The notes under the pieces: generated by a model | What the model was told of the DNA's origin: nothing | Databases searched by the model: none | What the model saw: only the letters and a program-made list of their open reading frames with translations | In this document: piece after piece, positions 1 through 7,442 of the stretch | Layout of the letters: every line of letters starts with the position of its first letter | Position numbering within the stretch: the stretch's first letter is position 1 | From: Pseudomonadota bacterium | GTDB lineage: Bacteria > Bdellovibrionota_B > Oligoflexia > Silvanigrellales > Silvanigrellaceae | Direction of reading: 5' to 3' | Assembly: GCA_009926615.1 (NCBI GenBank) | Contig: RFOM01000035.1 | Location: 1 to 36,013 of the forward strand | DNA: 36,013 nucleotides | Made by a program: the position numbers and the translations under genes

Positions 1-317
1 AATCGCCCTTTGGTGTCCGTCTGCGTCTGAAAATTAGTTTCTTTTATTTTGAGTTTTGCGTCAGGAATTTCCGCGGCCGATTCATCAAAAAGCACACCGG
101 TCAAAAATGATCCTGTGACTTCGACAGGCGGAACCGGCGGGTTCTGTGGATTTTGCGGATTTTGGGGATTCGACGGGTTCAGCGCAGACTGTTCACTTGA
201 CGAGGGAGTCTGGGACGTTTTTTTTGAGGTTTCGGCAAGATTGCTGAAACTGCTGACAGTGCCGCATGAAACAAGAGGAAATGCGAACAAAAGTGCTGTT
301 GAATTTCTAAAATTCAT
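1..317 (-). CDS. N-terminal part of a lipoprotein, paralogue of the giant lipoprotein at the right edge
   Basis: The gene runs off the left edge and 105 residues are visible. The start is ATG at 317, preceded by a strong GGAGG nine bases upstream. A short hydrophobic segment ends in a lipobox (LVSC, Cys18), so a lipid-anchored envelope protein is expected. A low-complexity linker of Asn-Pro-Gln repeats follows at about residues 47-61. Then comes a domain starting VTGSFLTGV (residues 67-75) and continuing with DAKLKI. The same block occurs near the N-terminus of the lipoprotein beginning at 30365 (VTGSFLTGV, DAKLTI), so the two are paralogues. The block resembles a carboxypeptidase-regulatory-like or prealbumin-like beta fold; that assignment is inference. 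The rest of the protein lies outside the window and may carry Ig-like or FG-GAP repeats like its relative. Confidence 0.8.
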   Translation of the reverse strand, partial: MNFRNSTALLFAFPLVSCGTVSSFSNLAETSKKTSQTPSSSEQSALNPSNPQNPQNPQNPPVPPVEVTGSFLTGVLFDESAAEIPDAKLKIKETNFQTQTDTKGR

Positions 318-342
318 GGTCGCACGCCTCCCTCTGAACTAA

Positions 343-363
343 TTTCGGGATTTATCCCTGAAA
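343..363. promoter_or_regulatory. Inverted repeat between two lipoprotein genes
   Basis: TTTCGGGAT and ATCCC-T-GAAA form a nine-base-pair dyad with one bulged base and a two-base loop. It lies in the 102-base gap between the stop of the trypsin-like gene (420) and the start of the left-edge lipoprotein (317), just upstream of that gene's ribosome binding site. No T-run follows on either strand, so an operator or leader hairpin is more likely than an intrinsic terminator. Confidence 0.35.
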
Positions 364-419
364 TGTTGAGAAGCAGCGGAGAGTTTTTATTTTATTCTCA
401 GACGTCCGGAATTGTTGGG

Positions 420-1814
420 TTATTTTTTACAAGTTGTCGGGTTTTTCGGAGAACTGTTTGCCGAATTCATCGGCCCTGCAGTCTCGCCTGTTGCTTCGGG
501 CAAAGCCAGAATTGATGCACCGCCGCTGATGGAATTTTCGCCTTTGGCGCTCATCACCATGAATGGAGTTCTTTCGTCGAGCATCAGCAGACTGCCGCTG
601 TCTCCTTTGTTGAGAACGAGTTCCTTTTGGGCGGGACTCTCAAAATACATCAGAGCATCCCTGCCTGATTCGCGGGTGAAAAAAACGAAATTGAGAGGAG
701 TCGTTTGATTGCTGTAAAAGACTTCAAGCGGTGCCGCTGAAAAGTTCAAATACCGGCCGGCAGCGTCGCTGAAATGTCCGGCAAAGCCGAGTTTAATTTT
801 TTTTCCGGCAATTGCAGTCTCGATTTCTTTGAAAAGAGGTGCGAGAGTTTTTGAATAATGATCCGCTGCAAGCGACCTTCTAAAGTCGGCGTAACTCTCT
901 CCATACTCGCTGAAGCCGTCACGTTCCGCCTCGGCAACCAGATCACGCGAGGGCGCGCGCCATTTTCTGGCGAGTTCAATCAGCGTCTCCTTGTAGGTAC
1001 ACACCGCAGAAGGTGATTTGTCACCGCACTGCAAAAGTGTGTCGACAAAGCGGCCCCGTGAAATGTCACTTTCCAATTCCATTTGTTTTCGGACCGCCGA
1101 AGACCAGCGGGCAGAGAGAACGTTGTCCGAACTTTTGCGCTGAGAGTCTTCTTCGGTCGAAAGCAGAGAGTTTAATATTCCAAGTCCTGCGTTGTTTTGA
1201 GCGCTCAGCTCGGCATCAAGAATCCGAAAGTCCTGCAATGCTGAACAGAGTCGTGTCGGTGATACCTTTTCAGTTGCCGACTGTTTGCAGTCTGCACCGT
1301 AGTTTTTCTTTCCCTCTTCCTCAAGAAAGGTATAGTCCAAAGCAATGCGTGCGGGATTTTTTTGTTTTTTTTCAGCATCGGTGAATTCAGGGATTTTTGC
1401 CTGCACCAGATTGAAAAATCCTTCGCGGGCTTTTGCGAGCGCCAATTGTAAATTGACTTTTGCATACCCGCTTCGTCCGTCAAAGATGCGCAATTCAGAC
1501 TTGGTTATTTTTGAAGAGAAGTCGGGCAAACAATGACGTGCCGTCCAAATCTGTGCTTTATAAACTTCTCCTGCTTTCGCAAGAATGCGAACAAACGCTG
1601 TGCAGTTCGCCGCAGAAATTTGTGCTTCTTTGTTGGGTGAGACTGATGTTCCTTCGAGCATCAGAACGGCCCCGCCGGCTTGCGGTGTCACCTGAATTCC
1701 TGTTTTCGTCAGCGCCATCGAAGCTGAACACTGCTGATGCGGTGTGCCCCCCTGACAGGCTGTCAGGAGGGTCAGAAGACCGGCAGACATAAATTGGAAC
1801 GGTCGTGGCATCAT
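420..1814 (-). CDS. Trypsin-like (S1-type) serine protease lipoprotein with a long internal insertion
   Basis: The start is taken at 1814 because the resulting 464-residue protein begins with a compact lipoprotein signal ending LLTAC (Cys20); the frame is open up to 1865. No start has a good ribosome binding site, so the start is uncertain. WTARHC (His94) matches the trypsin TAAHC motif. GDSGS (Ser406) matches the nucleophile motif GDSGG, and a later SGG-rich stretch fits the substrate pocket. ALDYTFL, about 75-80 residues after the His, could supply the catalytic Asp. His and Ser are about 310 residues apart, roughly twice the usual chymotrypsin spacing, so a large charged, mostly helical segment is inserted. 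It is expected to act on proteins from the cell envelope. The family call rests on motifs only. Confidence 0.7.
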   Translation of the reverse strand: MMPRPFQFMSAGLLTLLTACQGGTPHQQCSASMALTKTGIQVTPQAGGAVLMLEGTSVSPNKEAQISAANCTAFVRILAKAGEVYKAQIWTARHCLPDFSSKITKSELRIFDGRSGYAKVNLQLALAKAREGFFNLVQAKIPEFTDAEKKQKNPARIALDYTFLEEEGKKNYGADCKQSATEKVSPTRLCSALQDFRILDAELSAQNNAGLGILNSLLSTEEDSQRKSSDNVLSARWSSAVRKQMELESDISRGRFVDTLLQCGDKSPSAVCTYKETLIELARKWRAPSRDLVAEAERDGFSEYGESYADFRRSLAADHYSKTLAPLFKEIETAIAGKKIKLGFAGHFSDAAGRYLNFSAAPLEVFYSNQTTPLNFVFFTRESGRDALMYFESPAQKELVLNKGDSGSLLMLDERTPFMVMSAKGENSISGGASILALPEATGETAGPMNSANSSPKNPTTCKK

Positions 1815-1961
1815 AAGGAAGTGAATCGGTAGGCCCGCGAATTCACTTGAGGGATTCAATTCCATGCAGAATCGCAGTCAAGTTGATTTATTAAGTTAAA
1901 TTATGCACTTGGAGCATCTTCGGAGTTTTATGTCAGTTGCGCGTACCGGCATGGGTCTTCA

Positions 1962-2885
1962 ATGAAGCGGATTTTAATTTATGTGCTGTCAGGCGCGGCA
2001 ACAGTCTCTTCTTCGGTGGCACAGGCAAGCCGAAAATACGGCATGGCCGGCTGCGGTTTGGGCAGCGTTGTTTCCGGACGGTCCGGAAATCAGATATCGG
2101 CTGCGACCGGCAACGGGTTGTTCTGGTCAAAATACTTCGGAATTTCATTCGGAACAATGAACTGCACTCCCGAGGTTCCCCAGCGGGCGGAGGTCGAACG
2201 GCAAGAGTTTTACGATTCTGCCGCTCAACGGCAGAGCAGCATTGACACCGAACCGGACGAACCGGATGAAGTTAGCCCAAGAACCAAGGTGACGCTGGTT
2301 CAGCAGAAAAAAAAGACGGAGCGTTTGAAAAAAGTCCTCAGGCAGCCTCAGTACGGCATGGCAGGATGCGGAACCGGAACACTGGTCTATAACGCGGAAA
2401 AAGAGACATCCAAACAGAAGCAATTGCTGATTGCGGGCTTTAACGATTTTACATTTCTGAGTTCGAGTGCCGGACTCTACGTCGGTGTCTCATCGGTCGC
2501 ATTGCCTCTTCCGCCGTACGTGATTATTCCGGTCGGTCCGACATCCGCGCAATCTTCGTGGGTCGCTTCCGGCGCATCAAACTGCACGGAATCTGCAACT
2601 GAATCGACTGTGGCACAGGCAGAACGGCAGAATTTTTTGGATGTTAATTTTAATTCACTTTCAAGACAGGCTGCTCAGGGAGAAGGGAGTCATTTACGCA
2701 GTTTTTCGGCCGTTCTCGGCTGCCGGAGCGACGAACAGTTCAGAACCTTTGCGCGCCTCTCGCAATCCACCCATTCGTATATTTTTTCCGACTCCGTTCC
2801 TGAAAATGTACTGAACCGGTGGTCCGGAGTGTCAGAGTCCGATGAGATTTTAGCTGGCTGCATTGCTTCTAATTATCTGGAATAG
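1962..2885 (+). CDS. Secreted protein with two DUF3015-like modules
   Basis: The protein has 307 residues and a signal peptide ending at about residue 22 (VAQA). The mature part begins with [10 protein letters not shown] (from Tyr26) and a G-x-x-NC segment, which is the start of the DUF3015 family known from several proteobacteria. A second copy starts at Tyr131 with [10 protein letters not shown] and runs into the family's C-terminal part: an ASNC segment, AAQGEGSHL, a LGC, and a final AGC. The first module lacks that C-terminal part and is joined by a charged, Glu/Lys-rich linker (about residues 70-125). DUF3015 proteins are exported, of unknown function, and usually carry one module of about 150 residues. 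The ATG at 1962 has only a weak ribosome binding site. The next gene follows after 65 bases on the same strand. Confidence 0.7.
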   Translation: MKRILIYVLSGAATVSSSVAQASRKYGMAGCGLGSVVSGRSGNQISAATGNGLFWSKYFGISFGTMNCTPEVPQRAEVERQEFYDSAAQRQSSIDTEPDEPDEVSPRTKVTLVQQKKKTERLKKVLRQPQYGMAGCGTGTLVYNAEKETSKQKQLLIAGFNDFTFLSSSAGLYVGVSSVALPLPPYVIIPVGPTSAQSSWVASGASNCTESATESTVAQAERQNFLDVNFNSLSRQAAQGEGSHLRSFSAVLGCRSDEQFRTFARLSQSTHSYIFSDSVPENVLNRWSGVSESDEILAGCIASNYLE

Positions 2886-2950
2886 TTATTTTTTATTTTA
2901 AAATTAAAGTAAAAATTTAAAAATCCCGATACTGACCTCATGGAGGCACC

Positions 2951-3883
2951 ATGTTGGTTTCGCTTAAAAACACTGTTGTGGTTTTGTCTTGTCTGATGCT
3001 CTGGGGCTGTCGTTATTCGCTCAGCACCGGCACAAACGACAGCACGGGTTCTTCAGCGGTAGCAACGTCCACTGTGGTCGCCCTGAAAGGGGTACAGGGT
3101 AAAACCCTGAAACTCACCCAAACTTCGTCACGCAGCATCATCGGTGGAGTAAAATGCGAATTCAGGGGTGATTCAAATCAGGAATTACTGGCAATTGTTC
3201 CTGCGAAACAGGAAAGGCTGGTGAGTGCATCAGGTCTGGAATACTTTGTGCAACTCAAAAATCCGATGAGCGCGGAATCATGTCAGGGTGAAGACGAACT
3301 TGGAAATTTTGATTTCAAATCATTTTTTGTCAAAGTTGAGGACGTTGAACTGGTCGGCTCGTTCTCTGTGGCTCCTGCTCCTCTGCGCACTGTACCGGTC
3401 TCTCTCGATGATCTTAAGTCAGCCCGTTCCGAATCGCTTGCAAGGGATATGGAACGCCGCCGTTCGGGAGGCAACAAATCCTGCGGCCTGACATCTTTCG
3501 GTCAGCGCGGATGCTGGGCTTGTGTCGGATGGGCAATGACCGACACAGGTGTTTTTCCTGCCGGCCTCGGCGCGGATGCCGACGCAACTCCGAATGGTTT
3601 TTTGCATGCGACTCGTGCCGCGCGCAGCCGTAAAGCGGCTGACGGAAGCATCAGCATAAACGGCAAGCGCTTTCGCTCGCTGCTTGCTGAATACCGCGGC
3701 ACTCCTTCACTCGCTCCCCGCGGATCAATTTTGTTCTGCAACACGTCCGCTGCCGGCCACGCCGCTGTTATCACGCAGCCTGCAAATGAAATGCGCAGTG
3801 ATGTTGTCGAAATTCTTTCGGCGCCTCACCGGCAGTCACTCTGCTGGGAACATGTTCAGGAAATCTTGTTCCCCTTGGACTGA
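2951..3883 (+). CDS. Lipoprotein with a possible NlpC/P60- or CHAP-like cysteine hydrolase domain
   Basis: The protein has 310 residues. The start is ATG at 2951 with GGAGG four bases upstream. The N-terminus is a lipoprotein signal (LMLWGC, Cys20), followed by a Ser/Thr-rich linker. The N-terminal half (about residues 40-140) is unrecognised. The C-terminal part has GCWACVGWAM (Cys188 and Cys191), then APRGSILFC and GHAAVIT (His270). The order Cys, small helix, (P)xGxI strand, then GHxAxV is that of NlpC/P60 and CHAP peptidoglycan hydrolases and amidases. Extra cysteines nearby (178, 188, 191) could instead form disulfides, so activity is not certain. It lies downstream of the DUF3015-like gene on the same strand. 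Confidence 0.5.
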   Translation: MLVSLKNTVVVLSCLMLWGCRYSLSTGTNDSTGSSAVATSTVVALKGVQGKTLKLTQTSSRSIIGGVKCEFRGDSNQELLAIVPAKQERLVSASGLEYFVQLKNPMSAESCQGEDELGNFDFKSFFVKVEDVELVGSFSVAPAPLRTVPVSLDDLKSARSESLARDMERRRSGGNKSCGLTSFGQRGCWACVGWAMTDTGVFPAGLGADADATPNGFLHATRAARSRKAADGSISINGKRFRSLLAEYRGTPSLAPRGSILFCNTSAAGHAAVITQPANEMRSDVVEILSAPHRQSLCWEHVQEILFPLD

Positions 3884-3898
3884 GTCTTCAGTCAGACG

Positions 3899-3950
3899 TT
3901 TGACCGCGCGGAGAGCCCGAAACGACTCCCTGACGCGGTCAAATTTTACG
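3899..3950 (+). terminator. Probable intrinsic terminator after the NlpC/P60-like lipoprotein gene
   Basis: TTTGACCGCG (3899-3908) pairs perfectly with CGCGGTCAAA (3934-3943). An inner GGAG/CTCC pair (3910-3913 with 3926-3929) shortens the loop. TTTT follows directly at the 3' side. The element starts 16 bases after the stop codon at 3883. A smaller hairpin (GACTGA/TCAGTC) overlaps the stop itself. Confidence 0.65.
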
Positions 3951-4031
3951 TTTTCAAAAATATCCGTCTTCCGCTCAAAAACCGGCCCACTTGCGTCTGG
4001 GGATCAATCCGGTTAATTTTTTTGCCGGTCA

Positions 4032-4048
4032 ATGCAGATATCTTGCAT
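4032..4048. promoter_or_regulatory. Small dyad in the sodB leader
   Basis: ATGC-AGATATCT-T-GCAT is a near-palindrome centred about 40 bases before the superoxide dismutase start codon. Its position would suit a repressor site or a leader hairpin. It does not match the Fur consensus, and nothing else supports a specific regulator. Confidence 0.25.
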
Positions 4049-4078
4049 TTCCGCATTCATTTTCAAAGGAGAAAAACA

Positions 4079-4660
4079 GTGGCTTTTACACTTCCGGCTC
4101 TTCCCTACGCGCTTGATGCTCTCGCACCCCATATTTCCAAAGAAACTCTCGAATTTCATCATGGCAAACATCACAACGCTTACGTGACCAAACTGAACGA
4201 ACTCATTCCGGGGACAAAGTTTGAACACGCGACGCTGGACGAAATCGTTCTTTCGGCTGACGGTGCGGTTTACAATCAGGCTGCCCAGATCTGGAATCAT
4301 ACATTTTATTGGAACTGCCTGAAGCCCAACGGCGGCGGCAAGCCAAGCGGAGAGCTTCTGAAGGCAATTGAAGCGACTTGGGGTTCCTTCGAAAAATTCA
4401 AGGAAGAGTACACGGCCAAAACCGTCGGAATTTTTGGCTCGGGATGGTCGTTTCTTGCAAAGGACAAAGCAGGCAAGCTTGTCATCACGCAGGAAGGTGC
4501 TGCAGGCAACCCGATGAAGCAGGCTCTCAAGCCGCTCATGACCTGTGACGTCTGGGAACACGCTTACTATATCGACTTCCGCAATCGCCGTCCGGATTAC
4601 CTGAATGCATTTTGGAATTTGGTGAACTGGGACTTCGTGGCCAAGAACTTCGCCGGCTAA
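4079..4660 (+). CDS. sodB: Fe-type superoxide dismutase
   Basis: The protein has 193 residues, the same length as E. coli SodB, and converts superoxide to hydrogen peroxide and oxygen. The start is GTG at 4079 with AAGGAG seven bases upstream; this reproduces the family N-terminus (xAFTLPALPYA). The four metal ligands are present at the standard positions: His27, His74 (in WNHTFYW), Asp157 and His161 (in DVWEHAYY). The Fe-type signature is seen in NQAAQIWNHTFYWN, and Gln67 and Trp120-region residues follow the Fe pattern. No signal peptide is present, so it is cytoplasmic. It is a single gene, facing the terminator of the TerC-family gene. Fe versus Mn use is inferred from sequence resemblance to SodB. 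Confidence 0.95.
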   Translation: MAFTLPALPYALDALAPHISKETLEFHHGKHHNAYVTKLNELIPGTKFEHATLDEIVLSADGAVYNQAAQIWNHTFYWNCLKPNGGGKPSGELLKAIEATWGSFEKFKEEYTAKTVGIFGSGWSFLAKDKAGKLVITQEGAAGNPMKQALKPLMTCDVWEHAYYIDFRNRRPDYLNAFWNLVNWDFVAKNFAG

Positions 4661-4666
4661 TCTCCG

Positions 4667-4699
4667 AAAAAGAAACGCCCCGCGATAAATCGCGGGGCG
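4667..4699 (-). terminator. Intrinsic terminator between sodB and the TerC-family gene
   Basis: A perfect nine-base-pair stem, CGCCCCGCG with CGCGGGGCG, has a six-base loop (4676-4699). On the minus strand it is followed by TTTCTTTTT (complement of 4667-4675), so it terminates the gene coming from 5661. On the plus strand there is no T-run, but the stem may also slow transcription out of sodB. Confidence 0.85.
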
Positions 4700-4722
4700 A
4701 CGGGAGGAGCGTCAAGGAAGGT

Positions 4723-5661
4723 TTATTGAGGCAGGGTTTTGTTTTGGTGGGCTGAGTGTATCAGGGAGGAAATAACGGAAGCCGACAGCAATGTTGCGAT
4801 CACCGCCAGAGAAATAACCGGCGGGATTTTTATCAAATCCACAGCCATCATCTTCCCTCCGACAAACAGCAGCACAGCCGCAAGCCCGTATTTGAGGTGG
4901 GCAAATCTTCCCGCAAGATCTGCCAGCACGAAGTAAAGCGATCTGAGACCCATGATTGCAAAAATGTTGCTTGTGTAAATAATGAACGGCTCTTTGGAAA
5001 TCGCCAGAATCGCCGGTATCGAGTCGACCGCAAATACCACGTCACTGCTTTCAACCAGAATCAGAGCGGCAAACAGCGGCGTAGCAACCCATTTGCCGTT
5101 TTCGCGCAAAAAGAATGACTCCTTGTCGGTTTTGGCCGTCACCGGAATAAACCATCCGACAATTCGCAGAGGCATGCTGTTTTTGACGTCGAGTTCTTTT
5201 GTTTCCGAGTCTTTGAGCATTTTAAGGGCTGTAAAAATCAGCAGCGCACCGAACAGGTAAATCGTCCAGTGGAAGTTTTCGATAAGCTTCACGCCGGCAA
5301 GAATCATCGCAGCGCGAAGGACCAGCGCCGTCAGCACACCCCAGAACAGAATCTTATGCTGGTAAAGTCTTGGAATCTGCAATGCGGCAAAAATCATCGT
5401 GAAGACAAAGATATTGTCCACGCTGAGTGACTTTTCGACGAGATATCCGGTCAGGAATTCCACGGCATACTGCTTGCCGAACCGGCTGTAGATCCAAGCG
5501 TTGAAAACAAGTGCGAGTGCGATCCAGATACCGGTCCACGTGAGAGCTTCCCGCATGGAAACAATGTGTGACTTTTTGTGGAAAACACCAAGGTCCAGTG
5601 CCAGCATAAACAGCACGAAAACATGGAACAGGACCCAAAATGAAGTTTGTACTTCCAGCAT
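4723..5661 (-). CDS. TerC/Alx-family integral membrane protein
   Basis: The protein has 312 residues. ATG at 5661 is chosen over an upstream TTG because AGGAG lies nine bases before it. Eight or so hydrophobic segments fill the chain. The two hallmark acidic motifs of the family are present in membrane segments: EKSLSVDNIFVF near residue 75 and LVESSDVVFAVDSIPAI near residue 200. A cytoplasmic loop between them (TAKTDKESFF) is typical of the Alx branch. Family members are linked to manganese export or metal insertion into exported proteins and, in some species, to tellurite resistance; the substrate here cannot be read from sequence. No yybP-ykoY type leader is visible. It is divergent from a LysR-type regulator, which may control it. 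Confidence 0.9.
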   Translation of the reverse strand: MLEVQTSFWVLFHVFVLFMLALDLGVFHKKSHIVSMREALTWTGIWIALALVFNAWIYSRFGKQYAVEFLTGYLVEKSLSVDNIFVFTMIFAALQIPRLYQHKILFWGVLTALVLRAAMILAGVKLIENFHWTIYLFGALLIFTALKMLKDSETKELDVKNSMPLRIVGWFIPVTAKTDKESFFLRENGKWVATPLFAALILVESSDVVFAVDSIPAILAISKEPFIIYTSNIFAIMGLRSLYFVLADLAGRFAHLKYGLAAVLLFVGGKMMAVDLIKIPPVISLAVIATLLSASVISSLIHSAHQNKTLPQ

Positions 5662-5705
5662 GAGCAAGATCTCCTTTGCTATTAGGAGTATCGGCAGACT
5701 ATGCT

Positions 5706-5733
5706 TTGAATAAATAACATAAAAGGATATATT
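5706..5733 (+). promoter_or_regulatory. Possible sigma-70-type promoter for the LysR-type gene
   Basis: TTGAAT, a 16-base spacer and TATATT (5 of 6 matches to the -10 box) lie in the divergent gap. Transcription would begin near 5740, leaving a leader of about 70 bases before the ATG at 5813. The surrounding AT-rich stretch (5700-5755) is the likely place for the divergent promoter and LysR-type binding sites as well. Confidence 0.45.
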
Positions 5734-5812
5734 AGATTCGATTTATTCGATGAGCAGGCGATTGCCCGAGCGGCAGCTGCCGGAGCATCGCAAACATCCC
5801 GCGGGAGATGCA

Positions 5813-6706
5813 ATGAGTTGGCTTAATTATCATCATCTGCTCTACTTCCGAATGATAGCCCGTGAAAATTCAATTGCCCGCGCCTCCGAAAAGTTAAACG
5901 TCGGACAGCCTGCGCTTTCATCGCAACTCAAAACATTTGAGGAGACTCTGGGACAGGAGCTTTTTGAAAGGGTCGGGCGACGTCTGGTCCTGACCGAAGC
6001 GGGCAAGGTCGTGCTCTCCTATGCGAATCAAATCGCCGAGCTGGGTGACGAGCTGCTTCAGGTGCTGGCCGACGGAGCACTGTCCAAAAGAGTCACCGTG
6101 AATGTGGGTTTGCAGGATTGTCTGCCCAAAACCTTCGCTGTTGCGGTTGTTGAAAAGATGACCGAGCTGTTTCCCTGCCGCGTGCGGATTGCCGAGGGGC
6201 ACGCGTCTGTGTTGCTCACCGAATTGAACAATCACACGCTGGATCTTGTGATTTCCAACCAAATGCCCTTTGCGGAAGAACTCAAGGGGATTAAGTCGCG
6301 CAAGATTGCGACGCTTCCGGTCTCGATCTTCGGTGCCGAGAAATTTCTTCAGTTCAAGAAGGGTTTTCCGCAATCACTGACGGGGCAGCCTCTGGTTCTG
6401 CCCACGGTTCACAGCCGGACACGACACGAATGCGAACGCTGGTTCGCCGAACAGAGGGTTAACCCTCAGCTTGTGGTTGAGGCGCAGGATACGGCCGTTC
6501 AAAAGCTGCTCGGGTCGTCGGGGGTGGGTTTGATTGCAGTTCCCGATGCGGCAGTGAACGACCTTGTTGAAAGCGGCAAGCTTTTCAAGCTGGGCGATCT
6601 CAAAGGGGTCAACGAAGAAGTCTGGTTGTGCACAGCCGAACGCAAGATTCCCAATCCGGTGATTGAGGTGCTGGAAACAGTCAAAGACCTCTTTTCCGCT
6701 GATTGA
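5813..6706 (+). CDS. LysR-type transcriptional regulator, NhaR-like
   Basis: The protein has 297 residues. ATG at 5813 is preferred over the upstream in-frame ATG at 5750: it has GGGAG seven bases upstream and gives the family N-terminus MSWLNYHHLLYF, very like NhaR of E. coli. The winged helix-turn-helix spans about residues 5-64 (IARASEKLNVGQPALSSQLK). The rest is a periplasmic-binding-protein-like effector domain. NhaR responds to Na+ and pH and activates a sodium/proton antiporter gene; whether this protein does the same is not shown. Its divergent neighbour, a TerC/Alx-family protein, makes pH, cation or metal stress a reasonable guess. Its 3' end overlaps the convergent next gene by 26 bases. 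Confidence 0.85.
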   Translation: MSWLNYHHLLYFRMIARENSIARASEKLNVGQPALSSQLKTFEETLGQELFERVGRRLVLTEAGKVVLSYANQIAELGDELLQVLADGALSKRVTVNVGLQDCLPKTFAVAVVEKMTELFPCRVRIAEGHASVLLTELNNHTLDLVISNQMPFAEELKGIKSRKIATLPVSIFGAEKFLQFKKGFPQSLTGQPLVLPTVHSRTRHECERWFAEQRVNPQLVVEAQDTAVQKLLGSSGVGLIAVPDAAVNDLVESGKLFKLGDLKGVNEEVWLCTAERKIPNPVIEVLETVKDLFSAD

Positions 6707-7358
6707 GGGCGCCGTTGTAGTTCATTCTGAACTCCTGAACGAGAGTTTCGGAATCGGCAAGAATCTGTGTCGAGAAGATTCGTCCCACCAGATAGCGTGA
6801 TGTTTCCGAAGAAAATTCGCGGTCGCTCAGGCGTCTTTCATGGTAGATCATTTCGTGCGCAATGAGCGCAGCTTTGTTGAAGTCGTCCATGCTTTCCCAG
6901 ATGTCGAGGTTCACCCGAATGATGTCATTTGCATCATCGTAAATCGCAACCTGCTTAATCCCGCAGCCTTTCGGGATCTCAGGCATGACACCGTAATCGC
7001 CCGTGCTGGCGTACATGGACGGGATATACTGAACGCGGTTTTCCCACCATTCGAGGAGAGTTTCGCCGTTCACGGGCGAAGGCAGACGTCCCGATGCACC
7101 GATCACGATATGAAGCTGTTCGGCAAGAGTGTCGAGCTCAGCCTGCAGTGTTGCAAGGCGCGCGCGCAATTCCATGCGGTAAACTTGCTGTGCCTCATAG
7201 AGGTCAAGAAGCGTTACAAAACCATGTGTGTCGGCCCTCAGGCCGTCGCAGACAACAACGTGCCCGCCGCCGCTCGTCCCCACACCGGCCTCGGCCTGTC
7301 GGGGGAGGACAACAAGAGAACCAAGACAAATTGCTGCAAGCTGAAGTAGTTTTCTCAT
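6681..7358 (-). CDS. Secreted protein with an HExxxH putative zinc site
   Basis: The protein has 225 residues from the ATG at 7358 (GGAAGG just upstream), which gives a clean signal peptide cleaved after about residue 24 (AEA). The mature N-terminus is GVGTSGGGHVVVC, followed by LLDLYEA and a predicted coiled helix (about residues 60-90). Near the C-terminus, KAALIAHEMIYHERR contains His168, Glu169 and His173. The spacing is HExxxH rather than the classical HExxH, and the block lies in a predicted helix. Similar exported proteins with a Gly-rich start, a LLDxYEA segment and a HExxY helix are, from memory, common in predatory and gliding Gram-negatives but uncharacterised. A metallopeptidase role is inference. 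It is divergent from a TIGR02147-type regulator, which may control it. Confidence 0.6.
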   Translation of the reverse strand: MRKLLQLAAICLGSLVVLPRQAEAGVGTSGGGHVVVCDGLRADTHGFVTLLDLYEAQQVYRMELRARLATLQAELDTLAEQLHIVIGASGRLPSPVNGETLLEWWENRVQYIPSMYASTGDYGVMPEIPKGCGIKQVAIYDDANDIIRVNLDIWESMDDFNKAALIAHEMIYHERRLSDREFSSETSRYLVGRIFSTQILADSETLVQEFRMNYNGALNQRKRGL

Positions 7359-7369
7359 GTGTCCTTCCA

Positions 7370-7399
7370 TTGACTAATGCGTTCGGGCGTGGTTTTAAT
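7370..7399 (+). promoter_or_regulatory. Sigma-70-type promoter of the TIGR02147 regulator gene
   Basis: TTGACT (5 of 6), an 18-base spacer, and TTTAAT (5 of 6). The predicted start of transcription is near 7406. This lies downstream of the in-frame ATG at 7377, so it argues that translation begins further on, at about 7443. The -35 box is only 12 bases from the start codon of the divergent secreted protein, so the two genes may share control. Confidence 0.6.
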
Positions 7400-7442
7400 T
7401 CGGTATCAATCATGTTTCAAGACTCGGAAGCGGATATTTGCT

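Noticed and set aside
49..342. A 97-residue plus-strand frame rich in CGF repeats
   Set aside because: It is the antisense of the Asn-Pro-Gln linker of the left-edge lipoprotein, which has a signal peptide, lipobox and ribosome binding site.
7377..7442. ATG 7377 as start of the TIGR02147 regulator
   Set aside because: It lies inside the predicted promoter and only 18 bases from the divergent gene; the added residues are not typical of the family.
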